The notes: generated from the sequence alone by a model not told the origin. Shown: positions 24,223 through 33,481, counted from the stretch's first letter. The stretch is 64,000 nt of DNA from SZAS-79 sp965279075 (GCA_965279075.1 CBDIHI010000006.1:62001-126000); one strand, 5' to 3'. A program made the numbers and translations.

Positions 24223-25173
24223 TTACTCCGGCACGTGGCCGGCTTCGCGGGTGATGCGCTTCCAGACTTCGGTCTGCTCCCGGGCCAGCGTGCCCATGGC
24301 TTCGGCCGGCATGAAGCGCACGTCCATGGCCTGGCGTTCGATCTGCTCGCGCACTTCGGGCTTTTGCAGGACTTCCTGCAGCGCGCGGGAGAGCCGTTCG
24401 ACCGCTTCCTTCGGCATCTTCGCGGGGCCGAAGAGGCCCAGCCAGGGCACGGCGGGGAAGGGTGCCATGCCCGCTTCGGCCAACGTTGGCAGGTCGGGCA
24501 GCTGCTTGCTCCGGGCCGGCAGCAGCGTCGCCAGCCCGCGCACCCGGCCGTCGCGCACGAACTGCGCGAGCGTGCCGGTGATCACCATGACCTGCACCCG
24601 GCCGGTGGCGAGGTCGTTGATCGCGGTGGCCTCGCTCTTGTAGGGGATCACCTGCATGCGGAACTTTTCCGCGGCCATCATCAGCGTGGGGGCGATGGTG
24701 GCGCTGGCGCTCGAGCTTGCGACGTTCAGCTTGTCGGGATTTGCGCGCCCGTACTCGGCAAGCTCCTTCATGGTGCGCACCGGCAGGCCGGGGTTCACCG
24801 CATAGAAGAAGCCGTAGGTGCCGATGCCGCCGATCGCCGCCATGTCCGCAATCGGGTCGAAGGGCACGGACTTCCTCAGCGACTGCAGCGCGGACACCTG
24901 CGTCGAGGTCGCGAAGAATATCGTGTGGCCGTCGGGCGCCGCCTTGACGACCTGGTCGCCGGCGATGATGCCGTCGGCCCCGGGGCGGTTGTCGATGACC
25001 ACCGGCTGGCCGAGCGACTGCGTCATGGCCGCGGCGATGATCCGCGCGATGACATCGGTGGCGCCCCCGGTGCCGAAGGCTACGACTGCACGCAGGGGCT
25101 TGGTGGGAAACTCGGCCTGGGCCGGCAGGGAGAGGCAGAGGAGTGAGGCGACGACAATCAGTTTTTTCATCAT
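24223..25173 (-). CDS. Bug/TctC family periplasmic solute-binding protein
   Basis: A 316-residue exported receptor. The signal peptide is MMKKLIVVASLLCLSLPAQAEF, cleaved near residue 21. The family motif FPTKPLRAVVAFGTGGATDVIAR and the IDNRPGADGIIAG loop follow. These proteins bind carboxylates or other small solutes for tripartite tricarboxylate transporters, but no TctA/TctB genes lie nearby. The ATG immediately follows the SDR stop. Such orphan receptors are very abundant in Burkholderiales. Confidence 0.88.
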   Translation of the reverse strand: MMKKLIVVASLLCLSLPAQAEFPTKPLRAVVAFGTGGATDVIARIIAAAMTQSLGQPVVIDNRPGADGIIAGDQVVKAAPDGHTIFFATSTQVSALQSLRKSVPFDPIADMAAIGGIGTYGFFYAVNPGLPVRTMKELAEYGRANPDKLNVASSSASATIAPTLMMAAEKFRMQVIPYKSEATAINDLATGRVQVMVITGTLAQFVRDGRVRGLATLLPARSKQLPDLPTLAEAGMAPFPAVPWLGLFGPAKMPKEAVERLSRALQEVLQKPEVREQIERQAMDVRFMPAEAMGTLAREQTEVWKRITREAGHVPE

Positions 25174-25914
25174 TCAGCCCGCCATGGTGAGGCCACCGGA
25201 CACGCTGATGACCTGTCCGGTGATGTATGCGGCCTCGTCACTGGCCAGGAAGGCGACGATGCCCGGCACGTCGTCCGGCTGGCCGACGCGCTTCAGCGGG
25301 ATCGCGCGCACCAGCGCATCCATGACTTTTTGCCCTGCATCGCCTTCGCCGGCGAACCCGCGCAGAATGGGCGTGTCGGTGGGGCCCGGACAGACCACGT
25401 TCACCGTGACGCCTTTCCTCGCCAGCTCCCGCGCGAGCGTCTTCGAGAACGACAGGATGCCGCCCTTGCAGGCGGAGTAGACCGACTCCCCCGAGGATCC
25501 CACCCGCGCCGCGTCCGATGAAATATTCACCACCCGGCCGGCGCCGCGCTTCACCATCTGCGGCACGACGATGTGGTGCATGTTGAGCGGCCCGCGCAGG
25601 TTGATCGCGATCAATTGCTCCCAGTCGGCGGGGTCCATGTCGATGAAGTTCTGGAAGCGGTCCCAGCCGGCGTTGTTGACCAGCACATCGATTTGGCCCC
25701 CCGATTCGACGGCGGCCTTCGCCGCAGCGTAATCGGTGATGTCGAACGCGAGCGCTTTTCCGCCCACGTCCTTTGCGACACGCTGTGCCGCTTCGGCGTT
25801 GCGGTCCGCGACGATCACGTTCGATCCCGCCTCGGCGAACCGCCTGCACAGCGCCGCCCCGATGGCCCCGCCCCCGCCCGTGACCAGGACGCCCTTGCCT
25901 TTCAATCCTTTCAT
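25174..25914 (-). CDS. Short-chain dehydrogenase/reductase, BadH-like
   Basis: A 246-residue classical SDR. The NAD(P) site is VTGGGGAIGAALC (residues 11-23), NNAG is in DVLVNNAGW, and the catalytic Ser is in NISSD with Tyr-x3-Lys in VYSACKGG. The GWDRFQNFIDMDPADWEQLIAIN segment and VGSSGESVYSA resemble 2-hydroxycyclohexanecarboxyl-CoA dehydrogenase (BadH), which suggests an acyl-CoA hydroxyl substrate. It overlaps paaK by four bases (ATGA), so it is made with the phenylacetate genes. It could fill the role of the absent paaH (speculative). Confidence 0.82.
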   Translation of the reverse strand: MKGLKGKGVLVTGGGGAIGAALCRRFAEAGSNVIVADRNAEAAQRVAKDVGGKALAFDITDYAAAKAAVESGGQIDVLVNNAGWDRFQNFIDMDPADWEQLIAINLRGPLNMHHIVVPQMVKRGAGRVVNISSDAARVGSSGESVYSACKGGILSFSKTLARELARKGVTVNVVCPGPTDTPILRGFAGEGDAGQKVMDALVRAIPLKRVGQPDDVPGIVAFLASDEAAYITGQVISVSGGLTMAG

Positions 25915-27191
25915 GATTTCCTTTTGTCGATGACGCGTTTGGCTTTTCCGATCGAGCGCTCGATCGTGCTGATCGGCACGACCTTCACTTCCGCGCTCAC
26001 GCCGATCATGGATTTGATGTTGTGCGCGAGCGTGGCCGCCGAAGCGTTGTCCTGCGCGCCCGGCTGGATCTCCACGAGCACGGCCAGGTGGTCCAGCGGC
26101 CCGCTCTTGGTGAGTTCCAGCACGTAGTGCGGCGAGAGCTCAGGCTGCTTCAGGATCAGTTCCTCGATCTGCGTGGGGAAGACGTTCACGCCGCGGATGA
26201 TCATCATGTCGTCCGAGCGCCCGGTGATCTTCTCCATGCGGCGCATCGTTCGCGCAGTGCCGGGCAGGAGGCGCGTGAGGTCGCGCGTGCGGTAGCGAAT
26301 CACCGGCAGCGCTTCCTTGGTGAGCGAGGTGAAGACCAGCTCGCCCTGTTCGCCATCGGGCAGCACGCGGCCCGTGGTCGGGTCGATGACCTCCGGGTAG
26401 AAGTGGTCCTCCCAGATCGTGAGGCCGTCCTTGGTCTCGACGCACTCCTGCGCGACGCCGGGGCCCATGACCTCCGACAGCCCGTAGATGTCGATCGCAT
26501 CGAGCGACAAACGCTGTTCGATCTGCTTCCTCATTTCGTGGGTCCAGGGCTCCGCCCCGAAAATGCCGATCCGCAGGCTGCAGTCCCGCGGGTCGAGGCC
26601 TTGCTTCTGCATCTCGTCGGCGATCGCCAGCATGTAGGAGGGCGTCACCATGATGATGTCCGGCCTGAAGTCGGCAATCAGCTGCACCTGACGCTCGGTC
26701 ATGCCGCCCGACATCGGGATCGTGACGAGGCCGAGCCGCTCGGACCCGTAGTGCGCGCCGAGGCCGCCGGTGAAGAGGCCGTAGCCGTAGGCGACATGCA
26801 CTTTGTCGCCGGGGCGCGCGCCCGCGGCGCGGATCGAACGCGCCATGCAGTGCGTCCAGGTGTCGATGTCGCGGGCGGTATAGCCGACCACCGTGGGTTT
26901 GCCGGTCGTGCCCGAGGAGGCGTGGATGCGCACCACCTGGTCCATGGGCACCGCGAACATCCCGAAAGGATAGGTCTCGCGCAGGTCCGATTTCGTCGTG
27001 AGCGGGAACCTGGCCAGGTCTTCCAGCGTCTTCAGGTCGCCGGGCTTCACGCCCGCGGCATCGAACTTCTTCCGGTAGTGCGCGACATTGTCGTAGGCGT
27101 GCTTGAGGGACCACTTCATGCGCTCGAGCTGCAGCGCCTGCAGCTCGTCCCGCGACGCCTTCTCGATCGGGTCCAGCGGAAATGTCTTCAT
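25911..27191 (-). CDS. paaK: Phenylacetate-CoA ligase
   Basis: A 426-residue AMP-forming ligase that activates phenylacetate to phenylacetyl-CoA, the entry step of the Paa pathway. The phosphate-binding loop HASSGTTGKPTVVGYT is near residues 89-104. GLSEVMGPGVAQEC and the C-terminal GRSDDMMIIRGVNVFPTQIEE block are typical of PaaK. It is coupled by ATGA overlaps to the SDR downstream and paaI upstream. Confidence 0.95.
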   Translation of the reverse strand: MKTFPLDPIEKASRDELQALQLERMKWSLKHAYDNVAHYRKKFDAAGVKPGDLKTLEDLARFPLTTKSDLRETYPFGMFAVPMDQVVRIHASSGTTGKPTVVGYTARDIDTWTHCMARSIRAAGARPGDKVHVAYGYGLFTGGLGAHYGSERLGLVTIPMSGGMTERQVQLIADFRPDIIMVTPSYMLAIADEMQKQGLDPRDCSLRIGIFGAEPWTHEMRKQIEQRLSLDAIDIYGLSEVMGPGVAQECVETKDGLTIWEDHFYPEVIDPTTGRVLPDGEQGELVFTSLTKEALPVIRYRTRDLTRLLPGTARTMRRMEKITGRSDDMMIIRGVNVFPTQIEELILKQPELSPHYVLELTKSGPLDHLAVLVEIQPGAQDNASAATLAHNIKSMIGVSAEVKVVPISTIERSIGKAKRVIDKRKS

Positions 27192-27619
27192 GCCTCCTCC
27201 ACGAGCAGTCCCTTGATGGTGGCCGATTTGCCGCGGAACACCGCGATCAGCTCGTTCTTCTGGTTGGTGACCTTCATGTCGTACACCCCGGTGCGGCCGC
27301 GCAGGGCCTGCTCCACGCCCTCGGCGGTGAGCACGTCGCCGAGGAAGGCCGGCGCGAGGAACTCGATCGAGCAGCCCGCGGCCACGGCCCTCTGGTTGTG
27401 GCTGTTGCAGGCGAAGGCGAACGTGCTGTCGGCCAGCGTGAAGATCAGGCCGCCATGGCAGAGGTCATGGCCGTTCACCATGTTCGGCGTGACGGTCATC
27501 GACAGGCGCGCGTAGCCCGGGCGGACTTCCTCGACCTTCATGCCCAGCCACTTGGAGGCGTTGTCGTCCCGCCACATCACCTCGGCGGCGGCCTTGGCCA
27601 AAGCCAGCTTATCCATCAT
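27188..27619 (-). CDS. paaI: Phenylacetyl-CoA-pathway thioesterase PaaI
   Basis: A 143-residue hot-dog-fold thioesterase. The NGHDLCHGGLIFTLADSTFAFACN helix region (about residues 47-70) holds the HGG and catalytic Asp typical of PaaI. It removes CoA from ring-hydroxylated phenylacetyl-CoA, relieving CoA trapping when the pathway stalls. The start is the first ATG of ATGATG, overlapping the paaG stop by ATGA; a longer frame upstream is inside paaG in another frame. It also overlaps paaK downstream. Confidence 0.92.
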   Translation of the reverse strand: MMDKLALAKAAAEVMWRDDNASKWLGMKVEEVRPGYARLSMTVTPNMVNGHDLCHGGLIFTLADSTFAFACNSHNQRAVAAGCSIEFLAPAFLGDVLTAEGVEQALRGRTGVYDMKVTNQKNELIAVFRGKSATIKGLLVEEA

Positions 27620-28404
27620 GTGCCGGTGAAGACGGGCTTGCGCTTCTCGAGGAAGGCACTGACGCCTTCCCGGTAATCCGGGGAGCCGCCGGCCTCGCGC
27701 TGCAGGTCGCGTTCGAGGTCGAGCTGCGCGGAAAGTGAGTTGGTGCCGGCCGCGTAGATGGCTTTCTTCATCAGGCCGAGCGCGCGGGTCGGCTGCGTGG
27801 CCAGGTGCCTGCACATGGCCTGTGCCTCGGCCATCAGCTTGTCGTCGTCGTACACCTTCCAGATCAGGCCCATGCGCTCGGCTTCAGAGGCGGGGAGCTT
27901 CTCGGCCAGCAGGGCGAGCGCCATCGCGCGGGCCGTGCCCGCCATCCGCGGCAGGAAGTAGGTGCCGCCGGAATCCGGTACGAGGCCGATCTTCGCGAAC
28001 GCCTGCAGGAAGGACGCCGATTTGGCCGCCAGCACGATGTCGCAGGCCAGCGCGATGTTCGCGCCCGCACCGGCCGCCACGCCGTTCACCGCGCAGACGA
28101 TGGGCTTGGGCAACGCCTGCATGAATTTTACGAGTGGGTTGTAGAACTGTTCGATCGTGCCGCCGAGGTCGCGCGGCTTGTCGTCGGCCTTCATCTCGCG
28201 CTCGGACAGGTCCTGGCCCGCGCAGAAACCGCGTCCCGAGCCGGTCAGCAGCACGCACCGGATGGCCGGATTGCGCGCCGCCTCTTCAAAAGCCGCACGC
28301 AGTTGCAGGTGCATGTCCGGGTTGAACGAGTTGAGTTTCTCAGGGCGGTTCAGCGTGATGGCCTGCACGCCGGCGTCGAAGTGGGTCAGGATGGGCTGGG
28401 TCAT
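27616..28404 (-). CDS. paaG: Ring 1,2-epoxyphenylacetyl-CoA isomerase PaaG
   Basis: A 262-residue crotonase-fold enzyme that isomerises ring 1,2-epoxyphenylacetyl-CoA to the oxepin. Length equals E. coli PaaG. Matching blocks include TLNRPEKLNSFN, GRGFCAGQDLSER, YNPLVKFMQALPKPIVCAVNGVAAGAGAN and the catalytic-Asp-bearing GLVPDSGGTYFLPR. The C-terminal SPDYREGVSAFLEKRKP is near-diagnostic. It is divergent from paaA with a 90-base promoter region and is the first gene of the leftward paaG-paaI-paaK run. Confidence 0.94.
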   Translation of the reverse strand: MTQPILTHFDAGVQAITLNRPEKLNSFNPDMHLQLRAAFEEAARNPAIRCVLLTGSGRGFCAGQDLSEREMKADDKPRDLGGTIEQFYNPLVKFMQALPKPIVCAVNGVAAGAGANIALACDIVLAAKSASFLQAFAKIGLVPDSGGTYFLPRMAGTARAMALALLAEKLPASEAERMGLIWKVYDDDKLMAEAQAMCRHLATQPTRALGLMKKAIYAAGTNSLSAQLDLERDLQREAGGSPDYREGVSAFLEKRKPVFTGT

Positions 28405-28494
28405 GGTCGGGGGTCCTGCAGGGTGGGGGAAAAGCTTACACCACCGCGCCGGATGTATCATTCGTGCAGATCGATCCACGCCTTCGGAGGCTGC

Positions 28495-29496
28495 GTGTAC
28501 ACCCAGATGATGGATATGCCCGGGCAGGTCTCGAAGGGCGCTGCGGCGGGCGAAATGACCCAGGAGGAGCGCGCGTTCCAGGCCACGGTGGATGCCGAGG
28601 GCAAGATCGAGCCGCGCGACTGGATGCCGGAGGCCTACCGCAAGACGCTGCTGCGCCAGATATCGCAGCATGCGCACTCCGAGATCGTCGGCATGTACCC
28701 GGAGGGCAACTGGATCAGCCGGGCGCCCAGCCTGAAGCGCAAGGCCATCCTGATCGCGAAAGTGCAGGACGAGGGCGGGCACGGCCTCTACCTCTACAGC
28801 GCCGCCGAGACGCTAGGCCAGTCGCGCGACCAGATGATGGCCGCGCTCCATGCCGGCAAGGCCAAGTATTCCTCGATCTTCAACTACCCCACATTGACGT
28901 GGGCCGACGTCGGCGTGATCGGCTGGCTGGTGGACGGCGCGGCGATCATGAACCAGATCCCGCTGTGCCGCTGCTCGTACGGGCCGTACGCGCGCGCGAT
29001 GATCCGTGTCTGCAAGGAGGAGTCCTTCCACCAGCGCCAGGGCTTCGACATCCTGCTGTCGCTGTGCCGGGGCACCGTGAAGCAGAAGGCCATGGCGCAG
29101 GACGCGATGAACCGCTGGTGGTGGCCGGTGCTGCAGATGTTCGGGCCGCCCGACAAGGACAGCATCCACTCGGGCCAGTCGGCGGGGTGGAAGATCAAGC
29201 GCGTGTCGAACGACGACCTGCGCCAGAAATTCATCGACGTCACCGTCCCGCAAGCCGAACTGCTCGGACTCACGATCCCCGACCCGAAGCTCGCGTGGAA
29301 CGCGGAGCGCGGCCACTACGACATAGGCGAAATCGACTGGGACGATTTCTGGCGCGTGGTGAACGGCGACGGCCCGCTGAACAAGGAAAGGCTCGCGACG
29401 CGTGTCGCGGCCTACGAGGACGGGCAGTGGGTGCGGGATGCGGCGGTCGCCTATGCCGAAAAGCAACGCGCCCGGGCGCACAAGGAGGCCGCATGA
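28495..29496 (+). CDS. paaA: Phenylacetyl-CoA 1,2-epoxidase catalytic subunit PaaA
   Basis: A 333-residue di-iron monooxygenase alpha subunit that epoxidises phenylacetyl-CoA. The family core is present: WMPEAYRKTLLRQISQHAHSEIVGM, KVQDEGGHGLYLYSAAETLG (E-x2-H), and CKEESFHQRQGF (second E-x2-H). The start is the GTG at 28495, giving VYTQMMDMPG as in PaaA of related bacteria, with GGAGG four bases upstream. Frames extending further upstream run antisense through paaG. It is followed by paaBCDE with overlapping ends at each junction. Confidence 0.95.
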   Translation: MYTQMMDMPGQVSKGAAAGEMTQEERAFQATVDAEGKIEPRDWMPEAYRKTLLRQISQHAHSEIVGMYPEGNWISRAPSLKRKAILIAKVQDEGGHGLYLYSAAETLGQSRDQMMAALHAGKAKYSSIFNYPTLTWADVGVIGWLVDGAAIMNQIPLCRCSYGPYARAMIRVCKEESFHQRQGFDILLSLCRGTVKQKAMAQDAMNRWWWPVLQMFGPPDKDSIHSGQSAGWKIKRVSNDDLRQKFIDVTVPQAELLGLTIPDPKLAWNAERGHYDIGEIDWDDFWRVVNGDGPLNKERLATRVAAYEDGQWVRDAAVAYAEKQRARAHKEAA

Positions 29497-29786
29497 GCGT
29501 GCCTGAGAAAGAGTGGCCCCTCTGGGAGGTCTTCATCCGCTCCAAGCAGGGGCTCGACCACAAGCACTGCGGTAGCCTGCACGCGCCCGACGCGAAGATG
29601 GCGATCGGCCTTGCGCGAGACGTCTACACCCGCCGCGGCGAAGGCGTGTCGATCTGGGTCGTGCCGTCCAACGCGATCACGGCCGCCGACCCCGGAGAGC
29701 GCGAGTCCTTCGTCGACCCGATGGCCGACAAGATCTTCCGCCATCCCACGTTCTTCGAGCTGCCCGACGAAGTGAAGCACATGTGA
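29493..29786 (+). CDS. paaB: Phenylacetyl-CoA epoxidase subunit PaaB
   Basis: A 97-residue subunit needed for activity of the PaaABCE complex. WPLWEVFIRSKQGLDHKHCGSLHAPDA at the N-terminus and VPSNAIT and KIFRHPTFFELPDEV toward the end are family hallmarks. ATGA overlap with paaA and a GTGA overlap with paaC keep subunits in step. Confidence 0.95.
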   Translation: MSVPEKEWPLWEVFIRSKQGLDHKHCGSLHAPDAKMAIGLARDVYTRRGEGVSIWVVPSNAITAADPGERESFVDPMADKIFRHPTFFELPDEVKHM

Positions 29787-30499
29787 GTTTCGAATACGTC
29801 CTGCGCCTCGGCGACAATTCGCTCGTGCTCGGCCAGCGGCTGGCCGAGTGGCTGGGACATGCGCCCGTGCTGGAGGAGGACATCGCCTCGGCCAACATCG
29901 CGCTGGACCTGGTCGGTCAGGCGCGGCTGTGGCTCGCGCACGCGGGCACGCTCGAAGGGCGCGGCCGCGACGAGGATGCGCTCGCGTACCTGCGCGAGGA
30001 CCAGGAGTTCCGCAACTGCACGCTGGTCGAACTGCCCAACGGGGACTTTGCCGCCACGATCGTGCGAAGGGTGCTGTTCGATGCCTACCAGTGCCTGCTG
30101 CTGGGGCGGCTGGCGGCGGCGGGGGACCCTGAAGTCGCGGCCATCGCGGCGAAGTCGAAGAAAGAAGCCGATTACCACCGCCGTCATTCCGCCGAGTGGG
30201 TGATCCGGCTGGGCGACGGCACCGAAGAATCCCATCGACGCGCCCAGGCCGCACTGGACGGGTTGTGGAAGTACACGCATGAGCTGTTCCAGCCGGATGC
30301 GATTGATCCCGATGCCGCCGGGTTGCGCGAACCGTGGCTGGCGGACGTGCGGTTCATCCTCGACGAGGCCACGCTGAAGATCCCCGCCGACGGCCAGTAC
30401 GTGTCGCAGGGCCGGCAGGGCGTGCACAGCGAGCACCTCGGCTACCTGCTCGCCGAGATGCAATCGCTTCATCGCGCGCACCCGGGCGCGAAGTGGTGA
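29783..30499 (+). CDS. paaC: Phenylacetyl-CoA epoxidase structural subunit PaaC
   Basis: A 238-residue ferritin-like partner of PaaA, which lacks an active di-iron centre in the family. Recognised by LRLGDNSLVLGQRLAEWLGHAPVLEEDIA and YHRRHSAEWVIRLGDGTEESHRR. The start is GTG, overlapping the paaB stop. Its C-terminus GRQGVHSEHLGYLLAEMQSLHRAHPGAKW is typical. Confidence 0.95.
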   Translation: MSFEYVLRLGDNSLVLGQRLAEWLGHAPVLEEDIASANIALDLVGQARLWLAHAGTLEGRGRDEDALAYLREDQEFRNCTLVELPNGDFAATIVRRVLFDAYQCLLLGRLAAAGDPEVAAIAAKSKKEADYHRRHSAEWVIRLGDGTEESHRRAQAALDGLWKYTHELFQPDAIDPDAAGLREPWLADVRFILDEATLKIPADGQYVSQGRQGVHSEHLGYLLAEMQSLHRAHPGAKW

Positions 30500-31005
30500 T
30501 CGACACCGCTTCCGCCGCGCTGACGGAGGGCGCGGTTCGCGCCGCGCTGGCCGACATCCCCGACCCGGAAATCCCGGTGATCTCGATCGTCGAACTGGGG
30601 ATCGTCCGCGGCGTGGCCGTGGCAGGCCGCTCCGTGGAGGTGACCATCACGCCCACCTACTCCGGCTGCCCGGCGATGCATGCGATCGGGGAGGATGTGA
30701 CCGCAAGCCTGCGTGCACTGGGGTTTTCGGAGGTCCGGCTGAAGACCGTGCTGGCGCCGGCCTGGACTACGGACTGGATCGCCCCGGCCGCCCGTGAGCG
30801 CTTGCGCGAGTACGGCATCGCGCCGCCGAACCCGGTGCGCGGCGCGGACGCGCATCGCATCCACCTGTTCTCGCGCTCGATCCCGTGCCCGCGCTGCGCC
30901 TCGGAAAACACCGAGCGCCTCTCCGAGTTCGGCTCCACGGCGTGCAAGGCGTTGTACCGCTGCGTGGACTGCCGCGAGCCGTTCGACTATTTCAAGGCAC
31001 TTTGA
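30496..31005 (+). CDS. paaD: PaaD, Fe-S assembly factor for the phenylacetyl-CoA epoxidase
   Basis: A 169-residue MIP18/DUF59-type protein with DIPDPEIPVISIVELGIVRG and the GCPAM motif, then a C-terminal zinc-ribbon-like CPRC...CVDC (about residues 134-163). It is thought to mature the Fe-S cluster of PaaE. Two GTG codons stand in tandem at 30493 and 30496; the second overlaps the paaC stop as GTGA. The first would add one residue. Confidence 0.92.
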   Translation: MIDTASAALTEGAVRAALADIPDPEIPVISIVELGIVRGVAVAGRSVEVTITPTYSGCPAMHAIGEDVTASLRALGFSEVRLKTVLAPAWTTDWIAPAARERLREYGIAPPNPVRGADAHRIHLFSRSIPCPRCASENTERLSEFGSTACKALYRCVDCREPFDYFKAL

Positions 31006-32078
31006 TGACGCACTTTCACCCGCTGAAGGTGCGCGAGGTCCGGCGTGAGACGGACGATTGCGTGTCGATCGCCCTCGAGGTTCCCGCGAGCCTGCGCGAT
31101 GCGTTCCGCTTTGCCCAGGGGCAGTACCTCAACGTGCGCGCCATCCTCGGCGGCGAAGAGGTACGGCGCTCGTATTCGATCTGCTCCGGCGTCGACGACG
31201 GCGAACTGCGGGTCGCGGTCAAGGAGGTGCCGGGCGGCAGGTTCTCCGCCTACGCCAATCGCGGGCTCGAGGCCGGCGCGACGCTCGAGGCGATGCCGCC
31301 CGAGGGGCGCTTTTTTACGCCGCTCGACCCGGCCCACCGCAAGCATTACGTTGCTTTCGCCGCGGGGAGCGGCATCACGCCGGTGCTGTCGCTGATGAAG
31401 ACCGTCCTCGCGCGCGAGCCGCACTCTCGCTTCACGCTCGTGTACGGCAACCGGACGCTGGATGCAGTGATCTTCGGCGAGGCATTGGAGGACCTTAAAG
31501 ACAACTATCTTTCGCGCCTTGCCCTCTACCATGTGTTCTCGCGCGACCCGCAGTCGATCGACCTCTTCAATGGAAGGGTCGACGCCACAAAGGTACGCCA
31601 ACTGCTGGGCGCGTTGATCCCGGCGGCCTCGATCGACGAGGCGTTCGTCTGCGGCCCGGACTCAATGCCCGACGACGTCAGCGGCGCCCTCGTCGCCTGC
31701 GGTGTCCCGAAAGCGCATATCCACCTGGAACGCTTCGGGGTGCCGGCGCCCCGGGCGGGCAGGGCCCCGGTCCTGCCCGCCGCCGTTTCCGAAGGCGAGC
31801 ACGAAGTGACCGTGATCATCGACGGCAAGCGCCTGCGCCTCGGCCTCGCGCAGGCCGGCCCTTCGGTGCTCGACGCGGCGCTGAAGGCGGGCGCGGACCT
31901 GCCGTATGCCTGCAAGGCCGGGGTCTGTTGCACCTGCCGCGCGATGCTGGTCGAAGGCGAGGTGGCCATGGACGCCAACTACACGCTCACCGACGAGGAA
32001 GTCCGCCAGGGGTTCCGGCTGACCTGCCAGTCGCACCCGGTGACGCCGAAGGTCGTGCTCGATTACGACCGGCGCTAG
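31005..32078 (+). CDS. paaE: Phenylacetyl-CoA epoxidase reductase PaaE
   Basis: A 357-residue ferredoxin-NADP reductase-type protein that passes electrons from NAD(P)H to PaaA. The FAD domain carries RRSYSICSG and the NAD domain VAFAAGSGITPVLSL. The C-terminal plant-type [2Fe-2S] ferredoxin has CKAGVCCTC with the last cysteine in RLTCQSHP. The start overlaps the paaD stop (TGATG). It closes the paaABCDE run; paaY follows after 13 bases. Confidence 0.95.
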   Translation: MTHFHPLKVREVRRETDDCVSIALEVPASLRDAFRFAQGQYLNVRAILGGEEVRRSYSICSGVDDGELRVAVKEVPGGRFSAYANRGLEAGATLEAMPPEGRFFTPLDPAHRKHYVAFAAGSGITPVLSLMKTVLAREPHSRFTLVYGNRTLDAVIFGEALEDLKDNYLSRLALYHVFSRDPQSIDLFNGRVDATKVRQLLGALIPAASIDEAFVCGPDSMPDDVSGALVACGVPKAHIHLERFGVPAPRAGRAPVLPAAVSEGEHEVTVIIDGKRLRLGLAQAGPSVLDAALKAGADLPYACKAGVCCTCRAMLVEGEVAMDANYTLTDEEVRQGFRLTCQSHPVTPKVVLDYDRR

Positions 32079-32091
32079 CTAGAATGCGGCC

Positions 32092-32703
32092 ATGACCAAG
32101 GTCTACTCCATCGATGGCATCACCCCCGTCGTCGATCCTTCGGCTTTCGTGCACCCGAGCGCGGTGCTGATCGGCGACGTGATCGTCGGACCCGGTGCCT
32201 ACATCGGGCCCTGCGCGTGCCTGCGCGGCGATTTCGGCCGCATCGTCGTCGAAGCGGGCGCCAACGTGCAGGACACGTGCGTGATGCACGGGTTCCCGGG
32301 TCGCGACACCGTCGTCGGGAAAGGCGCCAACATCGGCCATGGCGCGGTGCTGCACGGCTGCACCATCGGGCCGGGGGCGCTGGTCGGCATGAACTGCGTC
32401 GTCAACGACAATGCCGAGGTCGGCGAGGACGCGGTGGTCGCGGCGATGGCCTTCGTTAAGGCCGAGGCGAGGATTCCCGCGCGGTCCCTCGTCGCCGGGA
32501 TTCCCGCGAAAGTCATGCGCACGCTTTCCGAAGAAGAGATCGCCTGGAAGCGCGCCAACGCCACGCTCTACCAGGACCTCGCCGTGCGCAGCGCGCAGAC
32601 CATGCAGCTCGTCGATGCCCTCCCCGCCGTCGAGCCGGGCAGGAAGAGCATCGAGATTCCCGGATCCATCCCGCTTTCAGAACTCAAATCAAGGAAGACC
32701 TGA
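32092..32703 (+). CDS. paaY: PaaY, hexapeptide-repeat thioesterase / gamma-carbonic anhydrase-like
   Basis: A 203-residue left-handed beta-helix protein, about residues 10-145. Repeats such as VHPSAVLIGDVIVGPGAYIG and HGAVLHGCTIGPGALVGMN contain the metal-binding histidines. Phenylacetate clusters often carry this gene, and the characterised enzyme hydrolyses the toxic CoA ester formed when the oxepin pathway stalls. It is 1 base from the following enoyl-CoA hydratase and lies in the same run. Confidence 0.9.
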   Translation: MTKVYSIDGITPVVDPSAFVHPSAVLIGDVIVGPGAYIGPCACLRGDFGRIVVEAGANVQDTCVMHGFPGRDTVVGKGANIGHGAVLHGCTIGPGALVGMNCVVNDNAEVGEDAVVAAMAFVKAEARIPARSLVAGIPAKVMRTLSEEEIAWKRANATLYQDLAVRSAQTMQLVDALPAVEPGRKSIEIPGSIPLSELKSRKT

Positions 32704-32704
32704 C

Positions 32705-33481
32705 ATGACCTACGAATTCATCCTCGCCGAAACGCGCGGCAAGGTCGGCGTGATCACGCTGAACCGCCCCAAGCAGATGAACGCGCTGAACGCCAAGCTC
32801 ATGCAGGAGCTTGCCGACGCTATGTATGCGTTCGACGCCGACGATGGGGTCGGCGCGATCGTGATCACCGGCAACGAGAAGGCCTTCGCGGCCGGCGCCG
32901 ACATCGTGGCGATGAAGGACTGGGACTTCATCGACGTCTACGAGGCCGACTACATCACCCGCGACTGGGAACACATCCGCAAGATCAGGAAGCCCGTGAT
33001 CGCCGCGGTCGCCGGCTACGCGCTGGGCGGCGGCAACGAGCTCGCGATGGCATGCGATATCGTAATAGCGGCCGACAACGCGAAATTCGGCCAGCCGGAG
33101 ATCAACCTCGGCATCGTTCCGGGGGCGGGAGGCACGCAGCGGCTGCCGCGCGCGGTCGGCAAGGCCAAGGCCATGGACATGTGCCTGACCGCGCGGAACA
33201 TGGACGCCGGCGAGGCCGAGCGCTCGGGGCTCGTTTCCAGGGTCGTGCCTCTCGACAAGCTCATGGAGGAGGCGATGGCCGTCGCCGACCGGATCGCCGG
33301 ATATTCGCTGCCGGTGGTCATGATGGTGAAGGAGTCGGTCAACCGGGCCTACGAGAGCTCGCTGACCGAGGGGATCCTGTTCGAGCGCCGCCTGTTCCAC
33401 TCGGGATTCGCCCTCGCCGACCAGAAAGAGGGCATGGCGGCATTCGCCGAGAAGAGGAAGCCGGCTTTCAAAAACCGCTAG
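32705..33481 (+). CDS. paaF: Enoyl-CoA hydratase, PaaF-like
   Basis: A 258-residue crotonase. The oxyanion-hole segments KAFAAGADIVAM and GYALGGGNELAMACD and the catalytic glutamate region FGQPEINLGIVPGAGGTQRLPR are intact. In the Paa route PaaF hydrates 2,3-dehydroadipyl-CoA; general beta-oxidation EchA is a close alternative. The ATG at 32705 is two bases after the paaY stop. A longer frame upstream runs through paaY in another frame and is not used. Confidence 0.87.
   Translation: MTYEFILAETRGKVGVITLNRPKQMNALNAKLMQELADAMYAFDADDGVGAIVITGNEKAFAAGADIVAMKDWDFIDVYEADYITRDWEHIRKIRKPVIAAVAGYALGGGNELAMACDIVIAADNAKFGQPEINLGIVPGAGGTQRLPRAVGKAKAMDMCLTARNMDAGEAERSGLVSRVVPLDKLMEEAMAVADRIAGYSLPVVMMVKESVNRAYESSLTEGILFERRLFHSGFALADQKEGMAAFAEKRKPAFKNR

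Noticed and set aside
22806..24254. A 482-codon plus-strand frame opposite the amidohydrolase gene
   Set aside because: Antisense shadow; the minus strand carries all amidohydrolase metal ligands.
28405..28494. A PaaR/PaaX-type operator between paaG and paaA
   Set aside because: No clear inverted repeat or known consensus was found in this 90-base region, so no site is reported.
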